Assembly (NCBI RefSeq): GCF_009749395.1
Contig: NZ_WBIR01000005.1
Span: 124,001 to 188,000, forward strand
Length of the DNA stretch: 64,000 nt
Source of the DNA: Agromyces salentinus
GTDB lineage: Bacteria > Actinomycetota > Actinomycetes > Actinomycetales > Microbacteriaceae
Reading direction: 5' to 3'
Shown: positions 1-10,986 of the stretch, piece after piece
Layout: every line of letters starts with the position of its first letter
How positions within the stretch are numbered: the first letter of the stretch is position 1
Position numbers and translations under genes: made by a program
The notes under the pieces: model-generated
The model's database searches: none
What the model saw: only the letters and a program-made list of their open reading frames with translations
Told to the model about the DNA's origin: nothing

Positions 1-63
1 GTCGGCGCCCTGGCCGGCCTCGCGATCTTCACGGTCGCCTCCGGCCTGCAAGCGCTGTTCTGA
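1..63 (+). CDS. C-terminal fragment of a membrane protein
   Basis: Twenty sense codons enter from the left edge and end at TGA 61-63. Nearly every third position is G or C, as in the other genes here, so the frame is believable. The residues are hydrophobic and small (VGALAGLAIFTVASGLQALF), like a last transmembrane helix with almost no tail. The family cannot be assigned from this piece; small channels and many transporters end this way. It lies 45 bp upstream of pgm on the same strand. Confidence 0.55.
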   Translation, partial: VGALAGLAIFTVASGLQALF

Positions 64-108
64 GCATCACCCGGTGACGCGGGCACCGCCCGCTGACAGA
101 CTGGAGGC

Positions 109-1734
<1,626 letters not shown>

Positions 1735-1753
1735 CGCGGTTCGCACCGACGGG

Positions 1754-1788
1754 GAACGCCCGGCCGAGCAGAGCTCGACCGGGCGTTC
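1754..1788. terminator. Bidirectional hairpin terminator after pgm
   Basis: A perfect 10-bp stem (GAACGCCCGG at 1754-1763 with CCGGGCGTTC at 1779-1788) closes a 15-nt loop between the converging ends of pgm and the amidase-like gene. No U-tract follows, as is usual for high-G+C actinobacteria. Confidence 0.75.
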
Positions 1789-1810
1789 TGCGCCTGCGCG
1801 CGGCATCCGA

Positions 1811-3481
1811 TCAGTGGATCGAGAAGTACGTGACCGAGCCGCCGCCGGACGCCAGGGCCACGTCGACATCCCAGAAGTCGATGTCCTTGGTGTGGCCGCC
1901 GACCCAGACCTTCGTGCCGGCGTCGGTGTGCTCGACGCGAGTGACGACGGCCGTGTGGTCACGGTCGCCCGAGGAGTCCCAGTCGAACTGGGCGATGTCG
2001 CCCACCTTGACCTGGGCGCGCTGCGAGTCGTCGAGGGCGGTCGCGCGAGCGGGCTGGCCCAGGAGGTAGTCGCGCAGCGCGGTCGAGCTCGACCAGCTCG
2101 AGGACATCGTGCCGGTGCCGCCGTCGTAGAACCAGCCGGCGTCCATCGCCCAGCCGCGGGCGATGAGCGACTGGCTGGCGAAGTTCGCGCAGTCGACGCC
2201 GCCGAACACCGGGTACTGGGCCGAGTTGTAGCTGCTCCAGTAGGTGAGCACGTACTGCAGCTGCGCGTCGATGCCGGGGTCGCTGGTGTACGTGAGCACG
2301 AGCGGCTCGGCCGGCTTCTCACCGGCGGCGAGCTCCTGCTGCACCTCGGTCGCGTCGGCCGACGAGATCAGCGAGGCGACCGTGGTCGCGGCCGTCGAGG
2401 CGGGCGCCTCCGTCGTGACGACCTCGACCGGCTCGCCGTCGGCATCGGCCATCGTCACGTCGACGGCAGCACCGGCAGAGCCCTCGGCGACGGCCGGCAC
2501 CTGGAAGGTGATCTTCGCGTCGTCGGCGGCGACGATCGTCGCCGGGGTGGACCCCACGGTCACGGAGGCGACCTCGTCCAGCGAGCGGCCCTGCACGGTG
2601 ACCTGCGTCCCGCCGGTGAAGGGCGCGGCCTCGGTGGAGAGCCCGCTCGTGATCGCCGGGCGTGCCTCCGCCTCGGGGGCGGGCGTGATCGAGTCGAGGG
2701 CGGCGGCGTCGATCGAGTCGGCGTCGGCGGTCGAGGTCGCCTGGGCGGTCGAGTTCGCGTTCGCGGAGTCGCCACGGGCCAGCGAGTCGGATGCATCGGC
2801 GTCGGCGGCCGGGAGGATCGCGCCGAACGCACTGAGCCCGATGAACGCCACGGCCGATCCGAGCGCGGCCGTCCGCCGCACCGAGGCGCCCGCGCCGCCC
2901 TTGCCCGCGCCGGTCCGGCCGGCAGCCGCGGTGGGCGCACCCGCGACCGCGCGCCGGTTGCGGATCCGCTCCGCGCGGTGGCGCGGCGCGGACGCCGCAC
3001 CGCGATCGGTCGCGGCCGTCGAGGCGGTGGTCGCGGCGGTGGTCGCAGCATCCGAGCCGCGGCCCGAGCGGTCGCCGCGCTCCTCGGGACGGTCCAGTTC
3101 GTCTGGACGGTCGAGGTCGTCGGGGTGGTCGAGCTCATCCAGGTGGTCGAGTTCCTCCGGCAGGTCGAACCCGCCGCGCGGGTCGACCGTGACGACCTCG
3201 GTCGCACCCTCGATCACGTCCGCGCCGTCGGCCGGCACGACGGTCACCTCGAGCGTCGACTCCGCGGCCGTCGGCTCCGTCACGGATCCGGCCGCAGTCG
3301 CGGCATCCGGCGCGTCGGCGGTCGTCGCGAAGCCCTCGGCGGTGGGCACGACGGAACCGCCGGAGGGCTTGGAACGGGCGCGGCGTCGACGCTTCGACGG
3401 CTCGTGCTGGTCGTCGGGTTCGATCGAGGGGGCCTGGAAGGTGGCGCGGCGGAGGACGGGGAGATCGGAGGGAGTGAGCAA
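1811..3481 (-). CDS. Membrane-anchored amidase-domain (CHAP/NlpC-like) protein
   Basis: A 556-residue envelope protein. Residues 1-200 are charged and disordered, including a degenerate acidic repeat LDHLDELDHPDDLD (111-124). One hydrophobic segment (about 204-224) followed by an Ala/Asp stretch looks like a signal anchor preceded by a long cytoplasmic tail. Residues about 290-370 resemble an IPT/TIG immunoglobulin-like domain. The C-terminal 147 residues (410-556) match the putative amidase domain Amidase_6: a papain-like Cys431 in FGGVDCANF and His509 in DRDHTAVV. The family is thought to act on cell-wall amide bonds, but substrate is unknown. The gene converges on pgm. The long N-terminus could be overpredicted; no good internal RBS was obvious. 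Confidence 0.75.
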   Translation of the reverse strand: MLTPSDLPVLRRATFQAPSIEPDDQHEPSKRRRRARSKPSGGSVVPTAEGFATTADAPDAATAAGSVTEPTAAESTLEVTVVPADGADVIEGATEVVTVDPRGGFDLPEELDHLDELDHPDDLDRPDELDRPEERGDRSGRGSDAATTAATTASTAATDRGAASAPRHRAERIRNRRAVAGAPTAAAGRTGAGKGGAGASVRRTAALGSAVAFIGLSAFGAILPAADADASDSLARGDSANANSTAQATSTADADSIDAAALDSITPAPEAEARPAITSGLSTEAAPFTGGTQVTVQGRSLDEVASVTVGSTPATIVAADDAKITFQVPAVAEGSAGAAVDVTMADADGEPVEVVTTEAPASTAATTVASLISSADATEVQQELAAGEKPAEPLVLTYTSDPGIDAQLQYVLTYWSSYNSAQYPVFGGVDCANFASQSLIARGWAMDAGWFYDGGTGTMSSSWSSSTALRDYLLGQPARATALDDSQRAQVKVGDIAQFDWDSSGDRDHTAVVTRVEHTDAGTKVWVGGHTKDIDFWDVDVALASGGGSVTYFSIH

Positions 3482-3579
3482 ACCGTGGAGTTTCGTGTCG
3501 GCAGAAAGGGGGACCCCCAGCCCAACACGTCAGTTTGTGAGGATCCCTCTTGAACGCTGGGAGACGTATGGGAGCGCGT

Positions 3580-5019
3580 TCACGCCGCCTGCGCCCGTCG
3601 CTGCGCCATGATCCGGAGGCCGACGACCGCGAGCGGCACCAGCACGAGCAGTGCCACCACATTCACGCCCGCGAACCCGAACGCGCCGAGGACGAGCCCC
3701 GAGAGCGCGGCCGACAGCGCCGCGGCGAGGTTCATCGCGGCATCCGTCGCGCCCTGCAACGGCACGCGGATGCGGGCCTCGACCGACGTCGTCACGAGCG
3801 TGGAACCGCCGATCATGCCGGCCGACCAGCCGAGCCCGAGCAGCCCGAGCGCGAGCGGCACGAGGAGCAGGTCGTCGCCAGGCGCGAGGATCCCGATGAC
3901 CGCGGCGACGACGAGGATCGCCGAGCCCATGAGGATGACGCGCACGGACCCGATGCGATCGACGAGCCAGCCCATGAGCGGGCTCGCGCCATACATGCCG
4001 AGGATGTGGAGGCTGATCACGAGCCCGACGAGGTTCAGCGAGAGGCCGTGGGCGACCATGTGCACGGGCGTCATGACCATCACGCCCACCATCACGGTGT
4101 GCGAGCAGACGATCGCGAGGATCGCGAACAGCGCGCGCGGCTCGCGCACGGCGATGCGCATCGCCATCAGCGAACCCACGGATGCCGCGGGCGCGGCGCC
4201 CGTCGCATCCACGATGTCGACCCCCTCGTCGGGCCTCCGGCCACCGGGGCCGTCGCCCTGGAGCGCCTCGTCCGGCGCGGCCCCCGCGGCCGCATCCACG
4301 GTCGCATCGTCGGTCGCGGCGCGTTCGGTCGTGGCCGCCCCTTCGATCGGCGCCACGGCGGGATCGGTCGCGAGCACGCCGGCCGGCGGCATCCGGAGCA
4401 GCGTCGCCACCAGGATCGTCGAGATCGCGAACGCGCAGGCCGAGAAGATGAACGGGCCGACGAGGTACGGCAGGCCGAGGGCGACGCCGACCCGATCGCC
4501 CGACTCCGAGAGCAGCGGACCGGCGACGGAGCCGATGGTCGTCGCCCAGAGCACGAGCGACATGGAGCGCGCCTCGAAGCCGGGGGCGGCGACCTCGGTC
4601 GCGGCGAACCGCGCCTGCAGGCCGGCCGCCGAACCCGCGCCGAACGCCGCGAGGCCGAGGAACACCAGCGGAGCCGCACCGGTCGTGGCCGCGGCGATCA
4701 CGAGCAGCGCGCCGACCACCGCGAGGCCGTAGCCGACGGCGAGCGAGACGTGCCGACCCGAGCGCACGGCGAGCTTCGCGAGCGGGATCGCCACGATCGC
4801 CGCCCCCAGCACGCTCGAGGACTGCGCGAGGCCGCCCATGGCGACCACGCCCGTCAGGTCGGCGACGAGGATCGCCGCGAGCGCCATTCCCGAGGCCACG
4901 CCGATGCCCGCGAGCAGCTGGTTCACGATGAGCACCGTCAGCGCGACGCCCCGGCGCGGCTCGCGGCGACGCGCGGCGCTCGCGCGCGACATCCGCTCGG
5001 CCATCGCCCCGTCGCTCAT
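3580..5019 (-). CDS. Major facilitator superfamily transporter
   Basis: A 479-residue inner-membrane carrier with about twelve hydrophobic helices in two halves. The halves are joined by an unusually long Ala/Asp/Glu-rich loop (about residues 215-275), in place of the short loop typical of MFS drug efflux proteins. The N-terminal half keeps a recognisable loop-2 region rich in Arg and Gly. The gene follows the VanY-like gene after 27 bp on the same strand, so they may be co-transcribed. The substrate cannot be read from the sequence; multidrug or sugar efflux are equally possible. Confidence 0.8.
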   Translation of the reverse strand: MSDGAMAERMSRASAARRREPRRGVALTVLIVNQLLAGIGVASGMALAAILVADLTGVVAMGGLAQSSSVLGAAIVAIPLAKLAVRSGRHVSLAVGYGLAVVGALLVIAAATTGAAPLVFLGLAAFGAGSAAGLQARFAATEVAAPGFEARSMSLVLWATTIGSVAGPLLSESGDRVGVALGLPYLVGPFIFSACAFAISTILVATLLRMPPAGVLATDPAVAPIEGAATTERAATDDATVDAAAGAAPDEALQGDGPGGRRPDEGVDIVDATGAAPAASVGSLMAMRIAVREPRALFAILAIVCSHTVMVGVMVMTPVHMVAHGLSLNLVGLVISLHILGMYGASPLMGWLVDRIGSVRVILMGSAILVVAAVIGILAPGDDLLLVPLALGLLGLGWSAGMIGGSTLVTTSVEARIRVPLQGATDAAMNLAAALSAALSGLVLGAFGFAGVNVVALLVLVPLAVVGLRIMAQRRAQAA

Positions 5020-5046
5020 CGGCCGCCCACCATCACCCGGCGCCGG

Positions 5047-5868
5047 TCACCGCGTGCTGAGCGGAACGCTCGGCAGCCCGAAGAACTCCTCGAGCGTCGT
5101 GAACCCGGTGTCGTGCATCTCGGTCGCGAGCTCGACGCCGACGTACCGGAAGTGCCAGGCCTCGTGGGGGTAGCCGGTCACGTCGACCTTGTCGGCCGGA
5201 TAGCGCAGCAGGTAGCCGAACCGGTAGGCGTTCGCCCGCAGCCACTCCCCCTCGGGGCTCGTCTCGAGGCATTCGAAGGTGCAGCCGTTCTCGGCGCCGA
5301 TGTCGATCGCGAGCCCCGTCTGGTGCTCGCTGGCACCGGGGGGCGCGGTCGTGGGATCGTCGCCGGCGCCGTAGAGGTCGACCTGCGTGGAGTAGCTGCG
5401 GTAGGCGCTGTTCGAGGCGAGGTACAGGCCCGCCTCGTCGGCGGCGGCCTGGAACATCGCGGCGGCGGCGTCGGAGGCCTCCTGCCGCATCATCGGCTCC
5501 CAGGTGTGGGGCACCGGCACGTCGACGAGCTCGGGCTCGTAGTCCTGGGGGTTCAGCGGTCGCAGCTTGTTGACGACGACCCAGATGCTCGCCGGGTCGT
5601 CGATCGAGAGCGCGGCCTTGTCGAAGGTGTCGACCGCGGCCGGTGCGGCGGGCGCCTCGGGCTCGGGCCGGGGCGCCTGCGTCGCGCCATCGACGCCGGT
5701 CACGGAGGACCCGTCGGCTCCGGAGGACCCGGCGGACGCGTCGGCCCCGGTGACCGCCCCGATCACGACGGCCGCGATGGCGACGAGCACGAGGCTCAGC
5801 CCGCCGGCGAGCTGCAGGCGACGGCGCTGGACGCCCTCGGAGAGCGGTTCGCGGTCGACGTCAGGCAC
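5047..5868 (-). CDS. D-alanyl-D-alanine carboxypeptidase, VanY family
   Basis: A 273-residue peptidoglycan carboxypeptidase predicted to trim the terminal D-Ala from stem peptides outside the membrane. A single N-terminal transmembrane helix (about 19-40) is followed by a Pro/Ala-rich spacer. The C-terminal domain has the zinc motifs of the M15B family: SEHQTGLAID (His and Asp ligands), AWHFRYVG (His ligand and the catalytic region), plus SAYRSYSTQ before them. The start is GTG at 5868. On the coding strand TAGACT lies 6 bases before it and no Shine-Dalgarno is present, so the message is probably leaderless. The gene is divergent from the beta-glucoside operon. Confidence 0.88.
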   Translation of the reverse strand: MPDVDREPLSEGVQRRRLQLAGGLSLVLVAIAAVVIGAVTGADASAGSSGADGSSVTGVDGATQAPRPEPEAPAAPAAVDTFDKAALSIDDPASIWVVVNKLRPLNPQDYEPELVDVPVPHTWEPMMRQEASDAAAAMFQAAADEAGLYLASNSAYRSYSTQVDLYGAGDDPTTAPPGASEHQTGLAIDIGAENGCTFECLETSPEGEWLRANAYRFGYLLRYPADKVDVTGYPHEAWHFRYVGVELATEMHDTGFTTLEEFFGLPSVPLSTR

Positions 5869-5948
5869 CGTCCGAGTCTACGCGGCGGCATCCGGACCGA
5901 TCCTGAGCGCGCCCGCCTCGTCACGGTTCGGTAACGACACGCCCGCGT

Positions 5949-6040
5949 GAGAGCGCTCTCTTGACAGCGCATGTTTCGGGTGCGTAAAGTCTCCGACGAA
6001 ACGTGAGAGCGCTCTCACGCGAATGTCTGAGAGCGCTCTC
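5949..6040 (+). promoter_or_regulatory. Promoter with three identical LacI/CebR-like operators
   Basis: The palindrome GAGAGCGCTCTC occurs three times, at 5949-5960, 6005-6016 and 6029-6040. The first abuts a -35 TTGACA (5961-5966), followed after 18 bp by a -10 TAAAGT (5985-5990); the other two lie just downstream of the start point. Streptomyces CebR binds the very similar TGGGAGCGCTCCCA. The arrangement would block both RNA polymerase entry and clearance. The LacI protein at 10987-12006 is the natural candidate repressor, relieved by cellobiose or a related oligosaccharide. Confidence 0.88.
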
Positions 6041-6078
6041 TCCGCCACATTCCGTCCCACGCACACAAAGGAGTGACC

Positions 6079-7401
6079 GTGAAGCTTTCACGACGCACCA
6101 GGGTTGCCGCAGCCGTCGCAGGCGCCGCATCCATCGCTCTCCTCGCAACCGCCTGTTCCACCGGCGGCGGCGAAGAAGGCAGCAGCGACGAGCCCATCAC
6201 GCTGACCGTCACCACGTTCGGCACGCAGGGCCTCGACGACCTCTACGCGCAGTACGAGGCCGACAACCCTAACATCACCATCAAGGCGACGAACATCGAC
6301 ACCGGTGGAAACGCCCTCACCGACTGGCAGACCAAGCAGGCCGCCGGCGCCGGGCTCCCCGACGTCCAGGCCGTCGAGGAAGGCTGGCTCAGCAAGGTCA
6401 TGCAGGTGAGCGACTCGTTCACCGACCTGAGCGAGTACGGCGCCGAGGACACGGCCGACCAGTGGGTCGACTGGAAGGTCAAGCAGGCCACCGACGCCGA
6501 CGGCCGCATCATCGGCTACGGCACCGACATCGGCCCGGAGGGCCTGTGCTTCAACGGCGCGCTCTTCGAGGCCGCCGGCCTCCCGAGCGACCGTGAGGGC
6601 GTCGCGGCGCTCTTCGGCGGCGAGGACGCCACCTGGGAGAAGTTCTTCGAGGTCGGCAAGGAGTACACCGACAAGACCGGCAAGGCGTTCTACGACCAGT
6701 CCGGCTTCGTCTGGAACTCCATGGTCAACCAGCTTCCCGAGGGCTACTACACCGCCGACGGCGAGCTGAACGTCGAGGGCAACAAGGAGCTCGAGGCCCG
6801 CTGGGCGCTCCTCGCCGAGGGTGCGGCCAACGGCCTCTCGTCGGCACAGACGCAGTGGGACTGGGGTGGAGGCAAGGCCTTCACCGACGGCTCCTTCGCG
6901 ACCTTCGTCTGCCCGGGCTGGATGCTCGGCGTGGTCAAGGGCCAGGTCGAGGCCGGCGGCGGCGACGCCAGCACCGGCTGGGACTTCGCCGACGTCTTCC
7001 CCGGCGGCGCAGCCAACTGGGGCGGCGCGTTCCTGACCGTTCCCACCACCTCGAAGCACCCGGCGGAGGCCGCCGACCTGGCAGCCTTCCTCACCAACGC
7101 GCAGTCGCAGGTCGCCTCCTTCCAGGCGGCGGGCGCCTTCCCGAGCAACATCGAGGCGCAGAGCGACGCCGGCGTGACCGGCGAGAGCGACCTCACGGCG
7201 TTCTTCAACGACGCTCCCATCGGTGAGATCCTCGCCGCCCGCGCCGAAGGCGTCGTGGCCCAGTACAAGGGCCCGGACGACTCGGTCATCCAGGAGCAGG
7301 TCTTCGGCCCCTCGGTGCAGGAGCTCGACTCCGGCAAGGCCGACGGCCCGACCGCATGGCAGCACGCGATCGACCTGCTGAACGAACTGGTCTCCGAGTA
7401 A
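6079..7401 (+). CDS. ABC transporter sugar-binding lipoprotein (CebE-like)
   Basis: A 440-residue extracellular solute-binding protein of the family-1 type. The start is taken as GTG 6079, because AAAGGAG (6067-6073) sits 5 bases before it and overlaps the alternative GTG at 6073. The signal peptide MKLSRRTRVAAAV ends in a lipobox (LLATAC), giving a lipid-anchored mature protein starting CSTGGGEEG. It should capture a beta-glucoside or cello-oligosaccharide for the two permeases encoded next; the ATPase is not here and is probably the shared MsiK-type ATPase used by such systems in actinobacteria. The operator array just upstream implies LacI-type repression. Confidence 0.9.
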   Translation: MKLSRRTRVAAAVAGAASIALLATACSTGGGEEGSSDEPITLTVTTFGTQGLDDLYAQYEADNPNITIKATNIDTGGNALTDWQTKQAAGAGLPDVQAVEEGWLSKVMQVSDSFTDLSEYGAEDTADQWVDWKVKQATDADGRIIGYGTDIGPEGLCFNGALFEAAGLPSDREGVAALFGGEDATWEKFFEVGKEYTDKTGKAFYDQSGFVWNSMVNQLPEGYYTADGELNVEGNKELEARWALLAEGAANGLSSAQTQWDWGGGKAFTDGSFATFVCPGWMLGVVKGQVEAGGGDASTGWDFADVFPGGAANWGGAFLTVPTTSKHPAEAADLAAFLTNAQSQVASFQAAGAFPSNIEAQSDAGVTGESDLTAFFNDAPIGEILAARAEGVVAQYKGPDDSVIQEQVFGPSVQELDSGKADGPTAWQHAIDLLNELVSE

Positions 7402-7419
7402 GTCTCCTCGGACCTCACG

Positions 7420-7453
7420 ACCGGGCCCGGCGGATCCATCCGTCGGGCCCGGT
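7420..7453 (+). terminator. Intercistronic hairpin after the binding-protein gene
   Basis: ACCGGGCCCG (7420-7429) pairs with CGGGCCCGGT (7444-7453), and CGGAT pairs with ATCCG inside it. In ABC operons such hairpins commonly stabilise the binding-protein message and attenuate downstream genes, which gives excess binding protein over permease. Confidence 0.65.
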
Positions 7454-7486
7454 CCCCGAAACACCCGCATCCAGACAGGCGAGAAG

Positions 7487-8650
7487 ATGACCTCGACACT
7501 CACCCCTTCGGCCGAGACGCCGACGCCGACGCCCAGGCCGGCCCCGGCGAAGCAGCGCCCCGAGTTCCGCCGCAAGCTGTCCCGCTTCGACGTGAAGTAC
7601 TCCCCCTACTTCTACGTGGCACCCTTCTTCGTGCTGTTCGGGCTCGTCGGCCTCTTCCCCCTCGTCTACACGTTCGTCGTCTCCCTGAACGACTGGAACC
7701 TGCTGACCGGCCCCGGCGAATGGGTCGGCCTCGAGAACTTCACGACGGAACTGTCGAGTCCTCTCTTCTGGAACTCCCTGTTCAACACCTTCAGCATCTT
7801 CCTGCTGTCGGCCGTGCCCCAGCTCATCGCGGCCGTCATCATCGCCGCCGTGCTCGACCAGAACCTCCGCGCGAAGACGTTCTGGCGGCTCTCGGTGATC
7901 CTGCCCTACATCGTCACGCCCGTCGCCGTGACCCTCATCTTCAGCAACATCTTCGGCGAGAAGTACGGTCTCGTGAACAACATGCTCGACGTGATCGGGC
8001 TCGACCCGGTCATGTGGAAGACCGAGACCCTCCCCTCCCACATCGCCATCGCGACCATGGTCAACTGGCGCTGGACCGGCTACAACGCCCTCATCCTCCT
8101 GGCCGCCATGCAGGCCGTGCCGAGGGACGTGCACGAGTCCGCCGCGCTCGACGGCGCCGGCGCCGCCCGCCGCTTCTTCTCGATCACCATCCCGAGCATC
8201 CGGCCCACGCTGATCTTCGTCATCATCACCGCCACCATCGGCGGACTCCAGATCTTCACCGAGCCGAAGCTGTTCAACGCCACGAGCTCGATCCCCGGCG
8301 GCCCGCAGCGCCAGTACCAGACGACCGTGCTCTACCTCTGGGACCTCGCGTTCAACCGGCAGGAATTCGGCCGGGCCTCGGCCGTGGCCTGGATCCTCTT
8401 CCTCATCATCGTCGCGTTCGGCCTCCTGAACTTCTGGCTCTCGCGCCGCATCGCATCCAGCGAGGCCCGTTCCATCAAGAAGCGCAGCTCCAAGCGGCTC
8501 GCCCGCTATCGCACGCAGCGCGAGGCCGAGATCGACACCCTCGTCGCCGTCCCCGGCGCCTTCGCACCCGGAGAGACCCCGATCCCGCTCGAACGCGACG
8601 ACGACCCGGACGATCGCCCGGGCACGACCGACAAGGAGGGCGCACGATGA
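7487..8650 (+). CDS. ABC sugar transporter permease, MalF/CebF-like
   Basis: A 387-residue inner-membrane subunit of a carbohydrate ABC importer. Residues 1-45 are Pro/Thr-rich and cytoplasmic, then six or so transmembrane helices follow. The EAA-type loop that contacts the ATPase is visible as VHESAALDGAGAARRFFSITIP. The C-terminal 60 residues form a charged cytoplasmic tail. It pairs with the permease encoded 4 bp upstream of its own stop (ATGA overlap at 8647-8650). The start is the ATG at 7487, with a purine-rich GGCGAGAAG before it. Confidence 0.9.
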   Translation: MTSTLTPSAETPTPTPRPAPAKQRPEFRRKLSRFDVKYSPYFYVAPFFVLFGLVGLFPLVYTFVVSLNDWNLLTGPGEWVGLENFTTELSSPLFWNSLFNTFSIFLLSAVPQLIAAVIIAAVLDQNLRAKTFWRLSVILPYIVTPVAVTLIFSNIFGEKYGLVNNMLDVIGLDPVMWKTETLPSHIAIATMVNWRWTGYNALILLAAMQAVPRDVHESAALDGAGAARRFFSITIPSIRPTLIFVIITATIGGLQIFTEPKLFNATSSIPGGPQRQYQTTVLYLWDLAFNRQEFGRASAVAWILFLIIVAFGLLNFWLSRRIASSEARSIKKRSSKRLARYRTQREAEIDTLVAVPGAFAPGETPIPLERDDDPDDRPGTTDKEGAR

Positions 8651-9522
8651 GCGCCGCGACCGAGAACCGCATCGACCGGAAGCTCCGGTACGGGCGCGGC
8701 ATGGGCATCGAGCGTCGCCCCGGCTGGCTCGCCTACACCCTGATCGGCGTCATCTTCGTCGGCGGCGCCTATCCCCTGTGGTGGTCGTTCATCATCGGGT
8801 CCTCCGACAAGTCGGTCCTGGCCGACACCTGGCCGCCCCTGCTGCCCGGCGGACAGTTCTGGATCAACGTCGGCGAGGTGTTCGACACCATCCCGTTCTG
8901 GCTCGCGCTCGGCAACAGCATCATCGTCTCGAGCGTCATCACGATCTCCGTGATCCTGTTCTCGACGCTCGCGGGCTACGCGTTCGCGAAGCTGAAGTTC
9001 CGTGGCCGCGAGGGCCTCATGGTGTTCGTCATCGCCACGCTCGCGGTGCCGACGCAGCTCGGCATCATCCCCCTCTTCATGCTCATGAAGGACTTCGGCT
9101 GGACCGGTACGCTCGGCGCGGTCATCATCCCGACCCTCGTCACGGCCTTCGGCGTGTTCTTCATGCGGCAGTACCTCGTCGACGTCATCCCCGACGAGCT
9201 CATCGAGGCCGCCCGCATGGACGGCGCGAGCATGATCAGCACGTTCTGGCACGTGGGCGTCCCCGCCGCGCGGCCGGCGATGGCCATCCTCGGCCTGTTC
9301 ACCTTCATGACGGCGTGGACCGACTACCTCTGGCCGCTGCTCGTCGTGCCGCAGAACCCGACGCTCCAGGTGGCCCTCAGCCAGCTGCAGTCGGCGCGCT
9401 ACGTCGACTACTCGGTGGTCCTCGCGGGCGCCGTGCTCGCAACGCTTCCGCTGCTCGTGCTCTTCGTGCTGGCAGGCAAGCAACTCGTTTCCGGAATCAT
9501 GGCAGGAGCAGTGAAGGGTTGA
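8647..9522 (+). CDS. ABC sugar transporter permease, MalG/CebG-like
   Basis: A 291-residue second permease with about six transmembrane helices. The EAA loop appears as ELIEAARMDGASMISTFWHV and fits the family well. The start ATG overlaps the stop of the preceding permease by 4 bp, which suggests translational coupling and a 1:1 heterodimer. The next gene, the beta-glucosidase, starts 2 bp after its stop, so transport and hydrolysis are made from one message. Confidence 0.92.
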   Translation: MSAATENRIDRKLRYGRGMGIERRPGWLAYTLIGVIFVGGAYPLWWSFIIGSSDKSVLADTWPPLLPGGQFWINVGEVFDTIPFWLALGNSIIVSSVITISVILFSTLAGYAFAKLKFRGREGLMVFVIATLAVPTQLGIIPLFMLMKDFGWTGTLGAVIIPTLVTAFGVFFMRQYLVDVIPDELIEAARMDGASMISTFWHVGVPAARPAMAILGLFTFMTAWTDYLWPLLVVPQNPTLQVALSQLQSARYVDYSVVLAGAVLATLPLLVLFVLAGKQLVSGIMAGAVKG

Positions 9523-9524
9523 AC

Positions 9525-10961
9525 GTGAACACCTTCCCCAAGGACTTCATCTGGGGCTCGGCGACCGCCGCAGCCCAGATCGAGGGCGCGGCGCACGAGG
9601 GCGGCAAGGAGGACTCGATCTGGGACGCGTACGCACGCCTCCCCCAGGCGGTCGCCGGCGGCGACTCCCCCGAGCGCGGCGTGGACCACTACCACCGCAT
9701 GCCCGAGGATGTCGCGCTCATGAAGCGGCTCGGACTCGACTCCTACCGGTTCTCGACCTCCTGGGCGCGCGTCGTCCCCGGCGGCCGGTCCGTCAACCAG
9801 GAGGGCCTCGACTTCTACTCGCGCCTCGTCGACGAGCTGCTCGGCGCAGGGGTGCTGCCCTGGCTGACGCTCTACCACTGGGACCTCCCGCAGGCACTCC
9901 AGGAGCGCGGCGGCTGGACCAACCGCGACACCGCGTACCGGTTCGCCGACTACGCCGAGGCCGTCTACGGCGCGCTCGGCGATCGGGTCTCGCACTGGAC
10001 CACCTTCAACGAGCCGCTCTGCTCCTCGCTCATCGGCTACGTCGGCGGCGAGCACGCGCCCGGCCTCACCGACCCGGCCGCAGGCCTGGCCGCCGTGCAC
10101 CACCAGCACCTCGCGCACGGCCTCGCCGTGCAGCGGCTCCGAGGGCTCGCGGATGCCGCGGGGCGCGACATCCAGGCGGGCATCACGCTCAACCTCACCA
10201 ATGCCGTGCCGAACGACCCGACGGACCCCGTCGACCTGGAGGCGGCGCGCCGCATCGACGCCCTCTGGAACCGGATGTTCCTGGAGCCCATGCTCCTCGG
10301 CGCCTATCCGGCCGACCTCCTCGAGGACGTGCGCGACTACGGCCTCGCGGCGCGCATCCAGGACGGCGACCTCGAGGTCATCGCCCAGCCGATCGACTTC
10401 CTCGGCGTGAACCACTACCACGACGACAACGTGTCGGGGCATCCGCTGCCCGCCGACGCGGTGCCCGGCCTGCGGCCGACGCCGAAGCCCGGCCGCTCGC
10501 CGTTCCCCGGCAGCGAGTTCGTGACGATGCCGACGCGCGGGCTCCCCCGCACGGCGATGGACTGGGAGGTGCACCCGCAGGGACTGCACACGCTGCTCGT
10601 GCGCCTCGGCGCCGAGTACCCGAACCTGCCCCCGCTCTACGTGACCGAGAACGGCGCCGCCTACGACGGCGACGTCGTCACCGCCGAGGGCGCCGTGCAC
10701 GACCCCGAGCGCACGGCGTACATCCTCGCCCACATCGAGGCGGTCGGCCGTGCCATCGAGGACGGCGCCGACGTCCGCGGCTACTTCGTGTGGTCACTGC
10801 TCGACAACTTCGAGTGGGCATGGGGCTACGAGAAGCGCTTCGGCATCGTGCACGTCGACTACGACACGATGGTGCGCACGCCCAAGGACAGCGCCCTCGC
10901 GTTCGCGAAGCACATCGAGGACACGAAGCTCGCGGCATCCGCTGCGGCTATCGTGGGGTGA
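9525..10961 (+). CDS. GH1 beta-glucosidase
   Basis: A 478-residue cytoplasmic family-1 glycoside hydrolase, full length for the family. It starts MNTFPKDFIWGSATAAAQIE, the canonical GH1 N-terminus, with GTG 9525. The acid/base Glu163 is in TFNEPL and the nucleophile Glu375 is in YVTENGAAYDG; the aglycone signature SLLDNFEWAWGYEKRFGI is also present. No signal peptide is seen, so it acts on sugars already imported by the transporter encoded before it, splitting cellobiose or other beta-glucosides to glucose. It is the fourth gene of the operon and precedes the LacI regulator by 25 bp, the same order as cebEFG-bglC in Streptomyces except for the regulator position. Confidence 0.95.
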   Translation: MNTFPKDFIWGSATAAAQIEGAAHEGGKEDSIWDAYARLPQAVAGGDSPERGVDHYHRMPEDVALMKRLGLDSYRFSTSWARVVPGGRSVNQEGLDFYSRLVDELLGAGVLPWLTLYHWDLPQALQERGGWTNRDTAYRFADYAEAVYGALGDRVSHWTTFNEPLCSSLIGYVGGEHAPGLTDPAAGLAAVHHQHLAHGLAVQRLRGLADAAGRDIQAGITLNLTNAVPNDPTDPVDLEAARRIDALWNRMFLEPMLLGAYPADLLEDVRDYGLAARIQDGDLEVIAQPIDFLGVNHYHDDNVSGHPLPADAVPGLRPTPKPGRSPFPGSEFVTMPTRGLPRTAMDWEVHPQGLHTLLVRLGAEYPNLPPLYVTENGAAYDGDVVTAEGAVHDPERTAYILAHIEAVGRAIEDGADVRGYFVWSLLDNFEWAWGYEKRFGIVHVDYDTMVRTPKDSALAFAKHIEDTKLAASAAAIVG

Positions 10962-10986
10962 GTCGATCGCAGGGAGGGGGCACGCG

